DNA of 64,000 nt, taken from the NCBI RefSeq assembly GCF_900476125.1, contig NZ_LS991949.1, positions 744,001 to 808,000 of the forward strand, in the 5' to 3' direction. The notes beneath the pieces are model-generated. The model ran no database searches and was not told where the DNA came from. It worked only from the letters and a program-made list of their open reading frames with translations. Below, piece by piece: positions 1-10,569 of this stretch; within the stretch, counting starts at the first letter, position 1, and each line of letters opens with the position of its first letter. The position numbers and the translations under genes were made by a program. This DNA comes from Metamycoplasma alkalescens (GTDB lineage Bacteria; Bacillota_I; Bacilli_A; Mycoplasmatales; Metamycoplasmataceae).

Positions 1-1080
1 AATTTCTTTGACAAAATCAATAAATATTGAATGTTGCATCAATTTAATTTTTTTAAAATATTTCAAATGTGCTCAATAAAAGCATTTATTAACATAATAT
101 CGTGGATAAAAATAGGCAAATGAATCAAATTTAGTCTTTTTTTTCAAAGAAAACTTATTAAAATTAATTTCTTGAATAAATTCACTTTTTAACTTTGAAA
201 AAAATTTTTTTGTATCCAATTTTCGTTCGCGTTTTAATTTAAATAGTCTTAATGAATTTTCTCACTTCGTAAGAAAAAATAATTTTTTTGAACGTGAATG
301 CAAAATATTTTCTTGATCAAAAAATTTAGCATATTCTTGTTTAGCTTGTTTATATTCTTTAAATTTCATTAAAGAACTTCCTGATTCATATTCTTTAATT
401 CGATCTTCTAAATAAACAAGAAATTTTTGCTCAGCTTCTTGAATTGATTTTACAATCAAACGAATTAAATTATAAATTTCCTGCATCAATAGCGTTTTAT
501 CTGAATAATCCATTTTTTCAAGAACTGATAAATCATTATTTAAAAGCATTTTTTTAAGTTGCTCAATATTAGTTGCAATTGTTTTTTGCAACTCCAAATT
601 TATTTCATAATATTTGTAACTTAAATGATATTTTGAATCTTGATAAACATCTTGTCAATTATTTTTAAAAAGTTTTGTTAAGAAATTAACAATATTACTT
701 TTTTTAATATATCTTTGTAAATATGAAAAAACTGTATCTTTGGTTTTGTTTTCAAACAAATTACTATCATCAAAACCAAACGATACTTCTTTTTGATAAT
801 TAGCATTATTAAAAATAAATGCATATTCATCTTCATTATTTTGTTTAAATTCAATAAAACCTTGATACCTGTTATCTTTGATCTCATTATTGACAATTAA
901 TTCAAAAATTGTTTTTTTAGCTTCAGTATCATTAGATAAAATTCCTAAAATGTTGTTTTTAGCTAATTTAAAGTTTAGATTATAAACATGTGTTTTTAAA
1001 TAAACTTTATTATTTGTTTTAATTTTGCTTTTCTTTTTTAAATTTAAAACTCTCAAGCCAGTTATTTTTTTATCTTCCAT
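1..1080 (-). CDS. Degenerate ABC-transporter ATPase-like protein, 3' end outside window
   Basis: This long reading frame runs off the left edge; at least 360 residues are visible once TGA is read as Trp (for example at 260 and 657). The start is the ATG at 1080, which overlaps the stop of the upstream S-component gene in a TAATG arrangement, so translation is probably coupled. Around residues 40-70 there is a stretch resembling the Walker A region of ABC ATPases (ILSNDTEAKKTIF), but the GxxGxGKS/T core is not intact. Further on it is lysine-rich and probably helical, without a recognisable signature motif. Position after an ECF S component suggests an ATPase-derived or accessory subunit. I infer it has lost ATP hydrolysis; the family assignment is uncertain. 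Confidence 0.6.
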
Positions 1081-2087
1081 TAAAATCTATCGCCTTCCTT
1101 TGATTTGATTAATGAAGCTACAACTTTATATGTTGGCAAAATAATTGCTAAATTGAAAAAGATCTTAACTGGACTTGTTAGTGTTTGCCCTGTAAAATTA
1201 ACTCAAAAATCTGTTCTTAGGGTAATTGTGTCAGCTCATGCCAATAAAACTGTGTTGACTAATTCCAAAATTGCACAAAATGTTATAATGGCCATTATTT
1301 CAATAAATGTTTGATATTTTTTTCTTAAAAATAAACGATAAAGCACAACAAAAACAATCATTCCAATAAACCCAGATGTGGTAAGAATTACATAAAATGT
1401 TTTATTTTTAATAAAACGGTTATGTTCAAAAATTGAATTATCTAATTTTGAAAAAATTGCAACAATGATAATAATTTGTAATACTAAGAAAACGATTGCT
1501 GAAATGAAAGCAAAATTGATCATCGCCATTGGTTTTTTCTTTGTTTCTAGCAAAATAATCTTAACTTCATAAAATGCAATTTTTTCTGAAAAATATTGTA
1601 AATCTTCCGAATTTTCTCTTGCAAGCGCTTCAGAAAATTGAATTTTAAAAAAATCAACAGTTTGCTTATATTTATAAATTCGATATTTTCTTGAAAAAAA
1701 TAATTCATTCAAATTAAAGAAATAATAAGCAGCTAATCCCGGGACAAAACCTGCAACAGCCACTGCTAAAGTATATAAGACATTATAATAAGTTGGGACT
1801 AATGCAAATGAAATTAGATCAGCTAAAATTCCTGTAATAATGCCAACAATTGGACCAAAAACAAACCCTGTAATTTTAATTGGTAAACCAATAAAACTAA
1901 ATTTAAAAGCAGGTAACGCACTAATTGGCAAAATTCTTACTGAAATTAAAAACATCACAACAGAAATAGCAATCAAAACACCAACAAAAGCAATTTTTTT
2001 AGAATTTCATTTTTTGAATGAAATACTTGTTTGCGATCTTGCTCATTGCAGGTAATGATTTATTCCACCAGGTAATTTTGAATTCAT
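1080..2087 (-). CDS. ECF transporter S component, FolT-like (vitamin uptake)
   Basis: A 335-residue integral membrane protein. It starts at an ATG preceded by AAGGAAC, and an earlier 25 residues with two TGA-Trp codons belong to it. Residues about 25-120 match the ECF S-component pattern: a hydrophobic first helix, then KFSFIGLPIKITGFVFGP and GIITGILADLISF, typical of folate/pantothenate-type substrate-binding subunits. A hydrophilic insert of about 70 residues (around 125-200) and three more membrane helices make it longer than usual FolT proteins (about 170-200 aa), as in other mycoplasmas. It would bind a vitamin in the membrane and pair with an ECF energising module that is not in this window. 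The substrate cannot be read from sequence. Confidence 0.75.
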
Positions 2088-2119
2088 ATTTGTTCCTTTA
2101 AATTTCAGTTTTTAAATTT

Positions 2120-2125
2120 ATTATA
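2120..2125 (-). promoter_or_regulatory. -10 box of the ECF S-component operon
   Basis: TATAAT on the minus strand lies 33 bases upstream of the ATG at 2087. No clear -35 is visible, which is usual in mycoplasmas. An AT-only hairpin at about 2190-2209 separates it from the upstream yihY operon end. Confidence 0.45.
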
Positions 2126-2249
2126 AAAGTTAATGCATTACAAAATAATCTAATAATAAGCTAAAAAATCTTGCTATATCAATATAAATAATAATATATT
2201 ATTATTGACTTAATTTAATCAAATTACAAAAAAACAAGATTTTCTACTC

Positions 2250-3344
2250 TTATTTTTTATTCAATCATCCACCTTTTCCAATTGTTGGAAGATTAATAAA
2301 AGTCTTATAAAAGCTTGAATTAACAATAATTCCGATGTAAATAAAATATGACATCACACTTAATAACAAAATTATGTACATAAATGAAGCAACAACCCCA
2401 AATTGTTTGTAATTAATTAAAGAGGTTAGTGAACCAAAAATTAAAATATACAGCGCAGTTGGAATTGCTGCAACAAAAGCACCAGGTGTTATTTGTGAAA
2501 ATTTGATTCTAAAACTTGGTGCAAATTTAAATGCTAATAAAAATCCCAAACAAATTGCAAATGGTAAAAAGAAAATTGTTGGTAATCAAAAAATAAGTTG
2601 AAATTCCCAGGGTAGATCTTTTAAAACAATATCTTTTGTAATTTTAATTCCAAAAACATTATTTAAAATGAATGCTAAAAATGCTGAAATGATTAATAAA
2701 AAAATGATTAAAGCCGAAGTGATAATAATGCTTGTAATAAAACCTTTGATTCTTGTTTGTCAAGCAGCATTTTGGGTTTTGTGTTCATACAAAGCATCAA
2801 GTGATAAAATGAATTTACTATATCCTTTTGATGAAAGTCATAAAACTGAAATTGCCACAATGATAAACGTTGTTGCTCCACCAGCATTGGACCAAACTTC
2901 AGAAAATGCTGGAATGACTTTATCAATTCCAGGAACTAATTGCCCTAAGATAATAACTTTTATTACAAATTCAAACTCTTGATTAATCGAACCAATAATT
3001 CCAATTACTAACCCAATTGTTGGAATAAATGATAAGAATAAATACATTGCATACCCAGCTGGAGCAAAAGCAAATTCAAGTGAGTTTATTTTTGTATACG
3101 CTGAATTAACAATTTCTCTACCTTTTGTTTTTGAACTTTTAATGTAACGAGGAATTGTAATAAATAAAATTCCATAAATTATTGATTTAATAATTTTTTC
3201 AAGTAAATTTTGCTTCTTTTTATTTTTTACAATATGCTTTGAGGAAAAATTATTTGAATAATTATTATCTTTTTTTATTTCCTGAGAGTCATCTTCTTTA
3301 TCTCAACCAGTCGGAAGAAGATCTTTATTTTTTTTCTTTTTCAT
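2250..3344 (-). CDS. YihY/BrkB family inner-membrane protein
   Basis: A 364-residue protein with a charged N-terminal tail of about 80 residues followed by six or so membrane helices. The segments YAMYLFLSFIPTIGLVIG, LWLSSKGYSKFILSLDALY and the C-terminal ITPGAFVAAIPTALYILIFG follow the pattern of the YihY/BrkB (UPF0761) family. The molecular function of this family is not established; the old RNase BN label is considered wrong. It is the last gene of the acpS-to-yihY operon, and its ATG lies inside the end of gatB (20-base overlap), so expression is coupled to the amidotransferase genes. It starts with a lysine-rich run; the RBS is AAGG inside gatB. Confidence 0.75.
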
Positions 3345-4752
3345 ATCTTACCTTAATTAATTCATTCAATTCAATTACATTTGCTTTACCAGCTGTTTTT
3401 TTCATCACTTGACCAACTAGAAACTTCGAAGCACGATTAAAATTATTTTTAAATTCAGTTTCTAAAGTTGGATTTTCAACTAAGATTTGAGCAACAATTT
3501 CTTCTAATAAAATTTCTTTTTTTTCTAAAAATAAATGATTTTTCTTAGCAATTTCTTCAAAAGAAAGATTTGGATTTTGCTTGCTAATTAAAAGTATTTT
3601 TTTAATATCATTTTTGTTGATTTTTTCATCAATAACTCATTGCATTAATTCTGAAATCTGATTGACATCAAAAGGAATTTTTTGATTTGAAAAATTATTT
3701 TGATTTAAGTATGAAACAATTTCTGAAAAAAAGATATTTGCTGTTTTTTTAAAATCAGTTGTATGCAAATGATCAAGAAAATTAGCATATTCTAAATTAT
3801 TTATTAATTGTGAAATCTGAACTGAATTTAACCCCTTATCAAGATATCTTTTTTCTTTTTCATATGGCAATTCCTCAATTTCAATTGAATTGATTAATTC
3901 ATCATTTAATTTGATATAGGGAATATTTGGATCAGGAAAATATTTATAATCAATTGCATCTGATTTTGAACGCATTAAAATAGTAATGTTTTTTGATTCA
4001 TCAAACCTTTTTGTTGATTGTTCAAATTCTTGATTTTTTTCATAGCAATCAACTTGATAATCAAATTCATATTTAATTGCTTTTTCAATATTTGAGATTG
4101 AATTTAAATTTTTTATTTCAATTCTTGTGTTCAAATCTTTAGTTCCTTTTTTTCTTGTTGAAATATTAACATCAACCCTTAAACTTCCTTCATTCATTTT
4201 GGCATCAGAAATATCGAGTGCAAGAACAGTTTGTCTAATTGCTTCAACATAAGCAACTGCTTCTTTTGCTGAATGCAGCACTGGACTTGAAACGATTTCA
4301 ATCAATGGAACTCCCGAACGATTATAATTTAAAAAAGTAAGGTCTTTTTCATGCAATGATTTTGCTGTGTCTTCTTCAAGATGAATTCTTTCAATTTCAA
4401 TTGTTTTTCAATCATTATCAACTTTTATCTTAACTGAACCATTTTTTCCAATTGGATTAAATTGTTGGGTTATTTGATAACCCTTTGTTAAATCTGGATA
4501 AAAATAATTTTTTCGATCAAAGCGTATTAAATGATCAATTTCCATATTCAATGCTTTTGCTAATTTAATTGCTTTAATAACTGCTTGTTTATTTACAATT
4601 GGCAATGTCCCTGGATATGCTAAATCAATTGGTGAAACATAAATATTTGGAGTATCAGAATATAAATTTGGTTGTGAAGAAAACATTTTTGTTTTTGTAT
4701 TTAATTCAATATGAATTTCAATACCGATTACCAATTCTCAATCACTATTCAT
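3325..4752 (-). CDS. gatB: Asp/Glu-tRNA amidotransferase subunit B
   Basis: A 475-residue GatB, the expected length. Start at ATG 4752 ([17 protein letters not shown]), preceded by AGGAG seven bases upstream. The N-terminal kinase-like cradle begins with GIEIHIEL and KMFSS, followed by [24 protein letters not shown] and later [14 protein letters not shown], all diagnostic of GatB. The C-terminal YqeY-like helical domain (about residues 390-470) ends in [13 protein letters not shown]. GatB binds misacylated Glu-tRNA(Gln) and, with GatA and GatC, converts it to Gln-tRNA(Gln). No glutaminyl-tRNA synthetase gene is seen here, consistent with the indirect pathway. It overlaps gatA by eight bases. 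Confidence 0.95.
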
Positions 4753-6070
4753 TTAATTCTCCTAACAATTTTTCTAAATATAATGCATATCCAAATAAAT
4801 TTGTGTCCTTATTTTTTTTAGTATCAAAAGCAATATTAAAAGGCATATTTGTTTCTTTATCAATTCCCAATTTCATTGATAAAGAAGGATTGCCAACTAA
4901 ATTAGCATATGTTAAAATATTGTCCATATAAGATTGATAAGTTGGTTTTTTACCAATTTTAGGTGCAATATCATTTGAAGCTGGATAAATAAATAAATCT
5001 GAAGAATCATGAATTTTTTCAAAATATTCAATTAATAGTCGACGTATTTTTTTTGCTTTAACAAAATATTTCACTTGATTTTCATTTTCTAAGAAAAATG
5101 AACCTAAAATCAAACGAGTTTGCACCATTTTACCTAAATACTTTGATCTTGTTTTTGTATAAGTTTCAATTCAATCTCTTCCTTCATTTCTTTTTCCAAA
5201 AGAAACACCTGTTAAATTTGCTAAATTAGAAGATGCTTCAGAATAAGAAATAATTTTATAAATCACATCAATTGAGTTTAAAAGTTTTTCTTCTTCTTTA
5301 ATTTCAACTAATTCAATTCCATCTTGATTTAATTTTTCTAAGAATTTTTTATATGAATTGGTAATTGAAGGATTTAATTTATCAAAGCAATTTAAATAAG
5401 CAATTTTTTTTGGCTTATTTTTTTTAATTTGTTGATATTCGAAACTCAAATCAATTGATGTCATATCATTTTCTTTGTCTTTTTGATAAAGAATTGATGA
5501 AATTTTTATTAAATCATTAACATTATGGCAAAAATAAGCAACTGTGTCAAGTGAAGATGCATATGAAAATAGACCATAGCGACTTATTGCACCATAACTT
5601 GGTTTAAAACCAATAACTCCAATATTTGAGGCGGGTTTTCTAACTGAATCGCCTGTATCTGAACCAATTGCAAAATCAATATCATCAATAAAAGACGCTG
5701 CTGCTCCTGAAGAAGAACCTCCAACTAAATATTGATCATTTAAAGGATTTTTAATTAGACCATATGCAGAATATTCACCGCTACCACCCATTCCAAATTC
5801 ATCCAAATTTGTTCTTGCAACACAAGTAGCTCCTGCTTCTTCAAGCAATTTAATAACTGTTGATTTATATTGTGGTTTAAAATTTTCTAAAAAAATACTT
5901 GAACCTTTGCATTCAACATTACAATCAGCATAATTATCTTTAATACTAAATACTTTATTTGCTAAAAGTCCTTGATTTTTTAATTTGGCATTCTTGAACA
6001 AATAAGCAATCGCATGATTTTTATCAAGACTTAATTTATTAATAATATTTTCAATTTTTTTATTGCTCAT
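4745..6070 (-). CDS. gatA: Asp/Glu-tRNA amidotransferase subunit A
   Basis: About 441 residues, slightly shorter than typical GatA (about 480). It is an amidase-signature protein: Lys44 in FSIKDN, and the GGSSSGAAA segment (about residues 118-126) with the Ser-cisSer pair, provide the Ser-Ser-Lys catalytic triad that releases ammonia from glutamine. The sequence is otherwise well conserved (NLDEFGMGGSGEYSAYG, GDSVRKPASNIGVIGFKPSYG). An ATG at 6070 is preferred over the in-frame TTG at 6076. The gene overlaps the end of gatC by 11 bases and the start of gatB by 8, so the three subunits are translationally coupled. Confidence 0.95.
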
Positions 6071-6362
6071 TGACAACTCTTTTCATAATTACAAATTGAT
6101 CATTGCTTTTAGCGGCATTTTTCAATATATCTTCTTTAGAAATTTTTTTTCTTTCATCAACAATATCTTCTCTCAAATCATCAAATTCAATCCCTATTTC
6201 ATCAAGATGTGAAATTGGTTTAATATCATCCAAATTAATTGATTCAAGTTCAAGCAATTCCTTATCTATTGTTGCCAATAAATCTTGTGTTAATTTAATA
6301 ATTTCTTCACTTGGTTCAAGCAATAAATTATTTGCTAATTCCTTAATTTTTGCTTCTTTCAT
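6060..6362 (-). CDS. gatC: Asp/Glu-tRNA amidotransferase subunit C
   Basis: A 100-residue GatC, the small subunit that wraps around and stabilises GatA. The start is the ATG at 6362 preceded by AAGGAAAA; an upstream in-frame ATG at 6383 would place the RBS inside the gene and is rejected. The N-terminal part (KELANNLLLEPSEEI) and the central DDIKPISHL match the GatC pattern (leaf-like acidic loop followed by the GatA-binding tail). It is 14 bases downstream of the pseudouridine synthase gene and overlaps gatA. Confidence 0.9.
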   Translation of the reverse strand: MKEAKIKELANNLLLEPSEEIIKLTQDLLATIDKELLELESINLDDIKPISHLDEIGIEFDDLREDIVDERKKISKEDILKNAAKSNDQFVIMKRVVNEQ

Positions 6363-6376
6363 ATTTATTTTTCCTT

Positions 6377-7210
6377 TTATCATTTTGGATGTGAAATAAA
6401 AATTTGATTATTGTATTCTGCAAATTCTTCTGGGAGATTTAAAAATTTAATTGAATATGAGTGTAGATAAAGTCTTTTTGCTTTTTTACCACCATATTTT
6501 GTATCGCCTAATATTGGCATTTTTAAATATTCTAATGTTGCTCTTATTTGATGTTTTTTTCCAGTAATAATTTGAGCATAACTTCGATTTCCTTCTTTAT
6601 AAAAAATCGTTCTTGCTTTTGTGCCAAAATCTGGATTAACTTTCATTTTTTCATTTTTAATATCTTTTTCTAAACGCACAGTTACATCCAATTTATCTTG
6701 ATTGAAATTTGCAACAAATTGATAAACTTTTTCAAAATATTTTTGGTATTCATCAAAAACAACTAATGTTTTATAGTTTTTGGCATAAACAACCAAACCA
6801 CTTGTTTTTTTATCAATTCTTCCAATTGATGCGGGAACAAATGAAGATGTTTTTTTGAAATTTAAATATTTGTGAACTTGATCATCCAAACAATTTTCTT
6901 CCGAATGCATTGAAACATTGATTGCTTTATCAACAATTAATAGATTCTTGTCTTCATAAATAACTTTGAAATTAATATTTGCTAAATTTTTTTTGCTTGG
7001 TTTTGCAATTTCCGAAATTCCATATACAACAATCTCATCATCTAATTGCAATTTATATTGTTTATCATTTGTTCTAATCCCATTAACCTTAATATCTTTT
7101 TGTCGAAAAATTTTTTCAATTCGGGATTTTGGTACATTATCACATATGCGTAAAATATATTTATATAAAATCCGTCCAACATCATCTTTTTTTGCTCTAA
7201 ATTTGTTCAT
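6377..7210 (-). CDS. RluC/RluD-type 23S rRNA pseudouridine synthase
   Basis: A 277-residue protein. Residues about 1-70 form an S4 RNA-binding domain (SRIEKIFRQKDIKVNG); residues 85-270 are the RluA-type catalytic domain with IYEDKNLLIVDKA and the active-site segment GRIDKKTSGLVVYAK, in which the Asp is the catalytic residue (the usual Leu before it is Ile). KHQIRATLEYLKMPILGDTKYGG completes the fold. It isomerises uridine in 23S rRNA; which site cannot be told. The reading frame ends HPKW followed by TAA, the TGA before it being Trp. Start at ATG 7210, overlapping scpB by 14 bases, with GAGGA upstream. Confidence 0.9.
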
Positions 7211-7826
7211 TAAAATCCTCTTCATGTATAAAAATGCCATCATTATTTGTGTCACTTCTTTGTGAATCAAATAAATTAAATTCTTTATTTTCCATTCCAT
7301 CTTCCACATTTGAATAACGTTCAAATTCTGGGAAAGGAGGTAGTTCTGCTAATGTCTTAATTTTGAAATAATCATAAAATTTATTTGTTATTCCATACAA
7401 AATTGGATTACCAGGAGTTTGAGCAACACCAACTTCCTCAATAATGCCTTTTTCTAATAAATTTGCAACAATTCCATCGCTAATTACACCCCGAATATTT
7501 GAAATAATTGAACGTGTAACTGGTTGTTTATAAGCAACAATACCAGCTACTTCAATTGAGGCGTTTGATAATTTTTGTTTTCTTGCAATTGTCAGTAAGT
7601 CTGTAATATGTTCCCTAGCTGCTTCAATTGTTAAAAATTTGTAAACATCATTAAATTCATAAACTTTAATCCCTCGGTCTAAATTATTAAAAAATGTTTT
7701 AAAATCACGCAACATTTTTCGACCTTCTTGAATTGTGTTAAGTTTAAAAACTTCTTTGATTTGGTCTGGAGTAATTCCATCACTTCCTTGAATAAACAAT
7801 AAGGCTTCAATAATTTTATTATTCAT
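7197..7826 (-). CDS. scpB: Segregation and condensation protein B
   Basis: A 209-residue ScpB, made of two winged-helix domains (about residues 1-75 and 85-165) with a variable acidic tail. Diagnostic segments are IIEALLFIQGSDGIT at the start, ASIEVAGIVAYKQPVTRSIISNIRGV and GVAQTPGNPILYGITNKF. ScpB dimers bind ScpA and regulate SMC, helping chromosome compaction and segregation. The gene overlaps the end of scpA by eight bases and the start of the pseudouridine synthase gene by 14. Confidence 0.93.
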   Translation of the reverse strand: MNNKIIEALLFIQGSDGITPDQIKEVFKLNTIQEGRKMLRDFKTFFNNLDRGIKVYEFNDVYKFLTIEAAREHITDLLTIARKQKLSNASIEVAGIVAYKQPVTRSIISNIRGVISDGIVANLLEKGIIEEVGVAQTPGNPILYGITNKFYDYFKIKTLAELPPFPEFERYSNVEDGMENKEFNLFDSQRSDTNNDGIFIHEEDFNEQI

Positions 7827-8634
7827 ACTTTGGTCCTTTTTTTATTTTGATAACTCCTTCATCTTCATATTGTTCAATAAAAACAATTTCTTGTCTTGCT
7901 AAATCAAGAATTGCTAATAAGGTGATAACAAAATGTCCCATTGATGGTACATTAAAAACCTCTTCAAAAAGAAGTTCATTTTTATTGAAAAATAAATGAA
8001 TAATTCGCTCTTTTTGTTTTTCTGGACTAACTGCAACTGTTGAAATTGTAATATTTCTTACCATTTCAGAATATGTTCTTTCAAACATTTTTCTTAAGGT
8101 AACAACAAGTTTTGAACTACTTGAATATCCATCTAATACTGAATTATCAACTACTCTTTTGAAATCATCATGTTCTTCAGGTTCTTTTGAAAATAAATTT
8201 TGTCGACTATCTTCATTTTCTTTTAAAACAATTGCAATTTCTTTAAACTTTTCATATTCAGCAATTTGTTCTAATAGTCTTTTTTTCTCTTGCTTAATTT
8301 CTTCAACAACTTCTTCATCTTGTAAAAGCATTCTTGCTTTTAGTTGCAACAAGGTTGCTGCCATCACCAAATACTCAGAAGCAATATCGATTTCATAAAA
8401 TTCAATTTTTTTAATAATTTCTAAATATTGTGTAGCTAATTCATATAAATCAACATCAAAAATACTGATATTTTTTTCTTTAATTAAACTAACTAAAAGA
8501 TCAAGTGGACCATCAAAGTTTGAAAGTCTAAAAATATGTTTATCATCTAAATTTTTATAATTTTCATTATTGCTAAAATTATTTGAACTTGAATAAGTAT
8601 TTTTATTTTCTAAATTATTTATCTCATCTAACAT
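7819..8634 (-). CDS. scpA: Segregation and condensation protein A
   Basis: A 271-residue kleisin subunit of the SMC-ScpAB complex. After a short Asn-rich leader the N-terminal kleisin domain reads FDGPLDLLVSLIKEKNISIFDVDL, then YLVMAATLLQLKARMLL. The C-terminal winged helix (about residues 190-265) contacts SMC. A charged linker of glutamates and lysines (about 125-170) is visible between the domains. The gene begins six bases after plsC and overlaps scpB, as expected for a stoichiometric pair. Confidence 0.93.
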   Translation of the reverse strand: MLDEINNLENKNTYSSSNNFSNNENYKNLDDKHIFRLSNFDGPLDLLVSLIKEKNISIFDVDLYELATQYLEIIKKIEFYEIDIASEYLVMAATLLQLKARMLLQDEEVVEEIKQEKKRLLEQIAEYEKFKEIAIVLKENEDSRQNLFSKEPEEHDDFKRVVDNSVLDGYSSSSKLVVTLRKMFERTYSEMVRNITISTVAVSPEKQKERIIHLFFNKNELLFEEVFNVPSMGHFVITLLAILDLARQEIVFIEQYEDEGVIKIKKGPKYE

Positions 8635-8640
8635 TAAAAC

Positions 8641-9429
8641 CTAGTTTCTTTTTGAATAATCATTTTTTATTGTTTCTTTTGATGTAATAACTTGATCAAC
8701 ATAAGAACTTTGCACAATTCCTTGAATCCAAGAAGCAAAATCTCTTTTATCTAAAGTTTGAAATTGCTGTGGTTTGATCACTGGATGAAATATAACAGTT
8801 ACTACTAATTTATTTGTTCGATTATCATCCAACGCATTGGCAGCATTATTAATTGTGACAGGAACAAGTGGAATGTAGGTTGATTGTGCTGTTAAAAAAA
8901 CACCGGTATTGAAATTATGAATTTTACCATCCTTTGTGCGAGTCCCTTCTGGGAAAATCACACCACATGTTTGATTTTTTTTGACGTGCTGTCCAAATTC
9001 TTTTAAAATTGACAAGGCTTCTCTTGGTTTATTAGTATCTATATAAAATGTATCGATCAAATCAGCAATTTTCGCAATGGTTTTTTTCTTTTTTACTTCA
9101 TTTCTTGCAACAAAGTTTGCTTGTCTTGATCGTTTTTGTCCATCGCCATGATTTCAAAGTGCAGAAATAATGATCAAGGGATCCAAATAAGTTGAGTGAT
9201 TTGGTGTTAAAAAGCAAGGTCCACTTGGAATATTTTCAAACCCTTCAACTTTAAGTTCGATATTTAAATGCCTTAAAATATTTGAACCATGTTTTTGAAC
9301 GAAAAAATGTCTTTCAGATGCTTTGTAATAATCTGGCATGCTTCGGTTTCTTCGTGCTTTTGCTTTAAGCACTAAAATGTTGTGAATTAATGGAAAAAAA
9401 CGAAAAAATTTTCTTGTTTTTAATTTCAT
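8641..9429 (-). CDS. plsC: 1-acyl-sn-glycerol-3-phosphate acyltransferase
   Basis: A 262-residue PlsC-type acyltransferase making phosphatidic acid from lysophosphatidic acid at the membrane. The catalytic HX4D motif is visible as NHSTYLD (His78, Asp83) and the substrate-binding motif as FPEGTRTKDG. One TGA-Trp follows the first motif (around 9152). Start at ATG 9429 with AGGAG upstream. It follows acpS by ten bases, which joins acyl-carrier activation and phospholipid synthesis in one operon. Confidence 0.92.
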
Positions 9430-9439
9430 ATTTAACTCC

Positions 9440-9742
9440 TTATTTTTTAAATGCAACAGCGACAACATAACCATCTTCATTTGTTGTTGCAAGCTGAAAA
9501 TCTTCAAAAATATATTTCCCCTCATTGGTTTTTTCAATTAAAATTTTCTTAAAATCAAACAAAGAATTATCAATTTTATAAATGCACTCTTTTACTGCTC
9601 ATCTTGTTGCTAAAAAAGTAGGTTTTTTTTGTTTTTCTAGCTGCCTATATTGCTCAATTTCAAGCGGATGAAGAAACTTCAATATTGCTTGATTTGAAAC
9701 TCTTTTAAAACGCTTAATTTTTGTAAGATCAATTGAAATCAT
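9440..9742 (-). CDS. acpS: Holo-[acyl-carrier-protein] synthase
   Basis: A 100-residue protein hidden by one TGA-Trp codon. The N-terminus MISIDLTKIKRFKRV carries the Mg-binding Asp of AcpS, and TRWAVKECIYK contains the second motif (WAxKEa), with the Glu that binds Mg. It transfers 4'-phosphopantetheine from CoA to the serine of acyl carrier protein. Start at ATG 9742 preceded by AGGGGTG. It is slightly short for the family (about 120 aa), as is common in mycoplasmas, and is the first gene of the nine-gene minus-strand operon. Confidence 0.88.
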
Positions 9743-9801
9743 AACACCCCTAATGAAAGAATATTATTAATTATAAATTAATAACTAATATTAAATTATA
9801 A

Positions 9802-9837
9802 AATAAAAAAATGTGCAAGTCTCTTTGATTTGCACAT
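9802..9837 (-). terminator. Rho-independent terminator of the TrkA-type gene
   Basis: On the minus strand an 8-bp stem ATGTGCAA/TTGCACAT with an 11-base loop is followed directly by a run of seven T then ATTTT. It lies 22 bases after the stop at 9859 and separates this gene from the acpS operon. Confidence 0.85.
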
Positions 9838-9858
9838 TGTTTTTTAAATTTGAAAAAA

Positions 9859-10569
9859 TTACTCATTTTTTATTTTATTTTTTTTATCTTTTGTACAAAA
9901 CTCAGTAATTTCGATAATATCACTTAATTCACCAATAAAAGTAATTAAATCATTCTCTTTAATTTTAAAATCTCCACTTGGTAAAAATGTTTTTGTATCT
10001 CTTTGTACTAATGAAATTAACACATTGTATTCACTCCGAAAAGCTATTTCGCTAATGTTTTTATTAACAATATCTGGGTTTTTTATGCAAACAGTTGTAC
10101 TCACAAATCCATCCCTTATTTCAGTAATATTTTCTGAAAATTTTGTCAATGAATTATTTGAAACTAAAATTGCAACTTTTTTACCCGCTTCTTCTTCTGG
10201 AGAAATAATTTGAGTCACACCAATTTGTCTTAAAACTCTTGCATGCCTTGAACTAAAAGCCCGAGCAATAATTGTTTTAACGCCTAATTCAGACAACGTT
10301 GCAACAATTTCAATATTATTTGGTGTTGCGACAATAACAACATCAAATTCATCAATCTTAAGTGCCTCTAAGGTTTTGCTATCAGCACAATCTCCAACAT
10401 AAACACCATCAACTTCATCTTTAAATTGCAAAAGATTACGCTCATTGTTATCAACTAAAACAAGGCGAATATCACTTGCATTGCTTGAAAGTATTTTTTT
10501 TACAATAGCTTGGCCAAAACGACCAATTCCAATGATACAAATTTCTCTTGCTCTTTTAAAAAATCCCAT
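9859..10569 (-). CDS. TrkA/KtrA-type potassium channel regulatory protein
   Basis: A 236-residue cytoplasmic protein with an N-terminal RCK (TrkA-N) Rossmann domain: ICIIGIGRFGQAIV (Gly14, Gly16, Gly19) followed by VDNNERNL, the acidic residue that contacts the NAD ribose, then GDCADSKTLEAL. Residues about 150-225 form the TrkA-C domain. It gates a KtrB/TrkH-type membrane subunit, which is not in this window, in response to nucleotide binding. Start at ATG 10569 with TAGGAGTT upstream. It is monocistronic with its own terminator. Confidence 0.9.
   Translation of the reverse strand: MGFFKRAREICIIGIGRFGQAIVKKILSSNASDIRLVLVDNNERNLLQFKDEVDGVYVGDCADSKTLEALKIDEFDVVIVATPNNIEIVATLSELGVKTIIARAFSSRHARVLRQIGVTQIISPEEEAGKKVAILVSNNSLTKFSENITEIRDGFVSTTVCIKNPDIVNKNISEIAFRSEYNVLISLVQRDTKTFLPSGDFKIKENDLITFIGELSDIIEITEFCTKDKKNKIKNE

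Noticed and set aside
2190-2209. AT-only hairpin as terminator of the yihY operon
   Set aside because: AATAATA/TATTATT has no GC pair and no T run in the right direction; too weak to call.
6377-7324. Longer N-terminus of the pseudouridine synthase starting at 7324
   Set aside because: It would overlap scpB by over 120 bases; the ATG at 7210 with GAGGA fits the S4 domain start.
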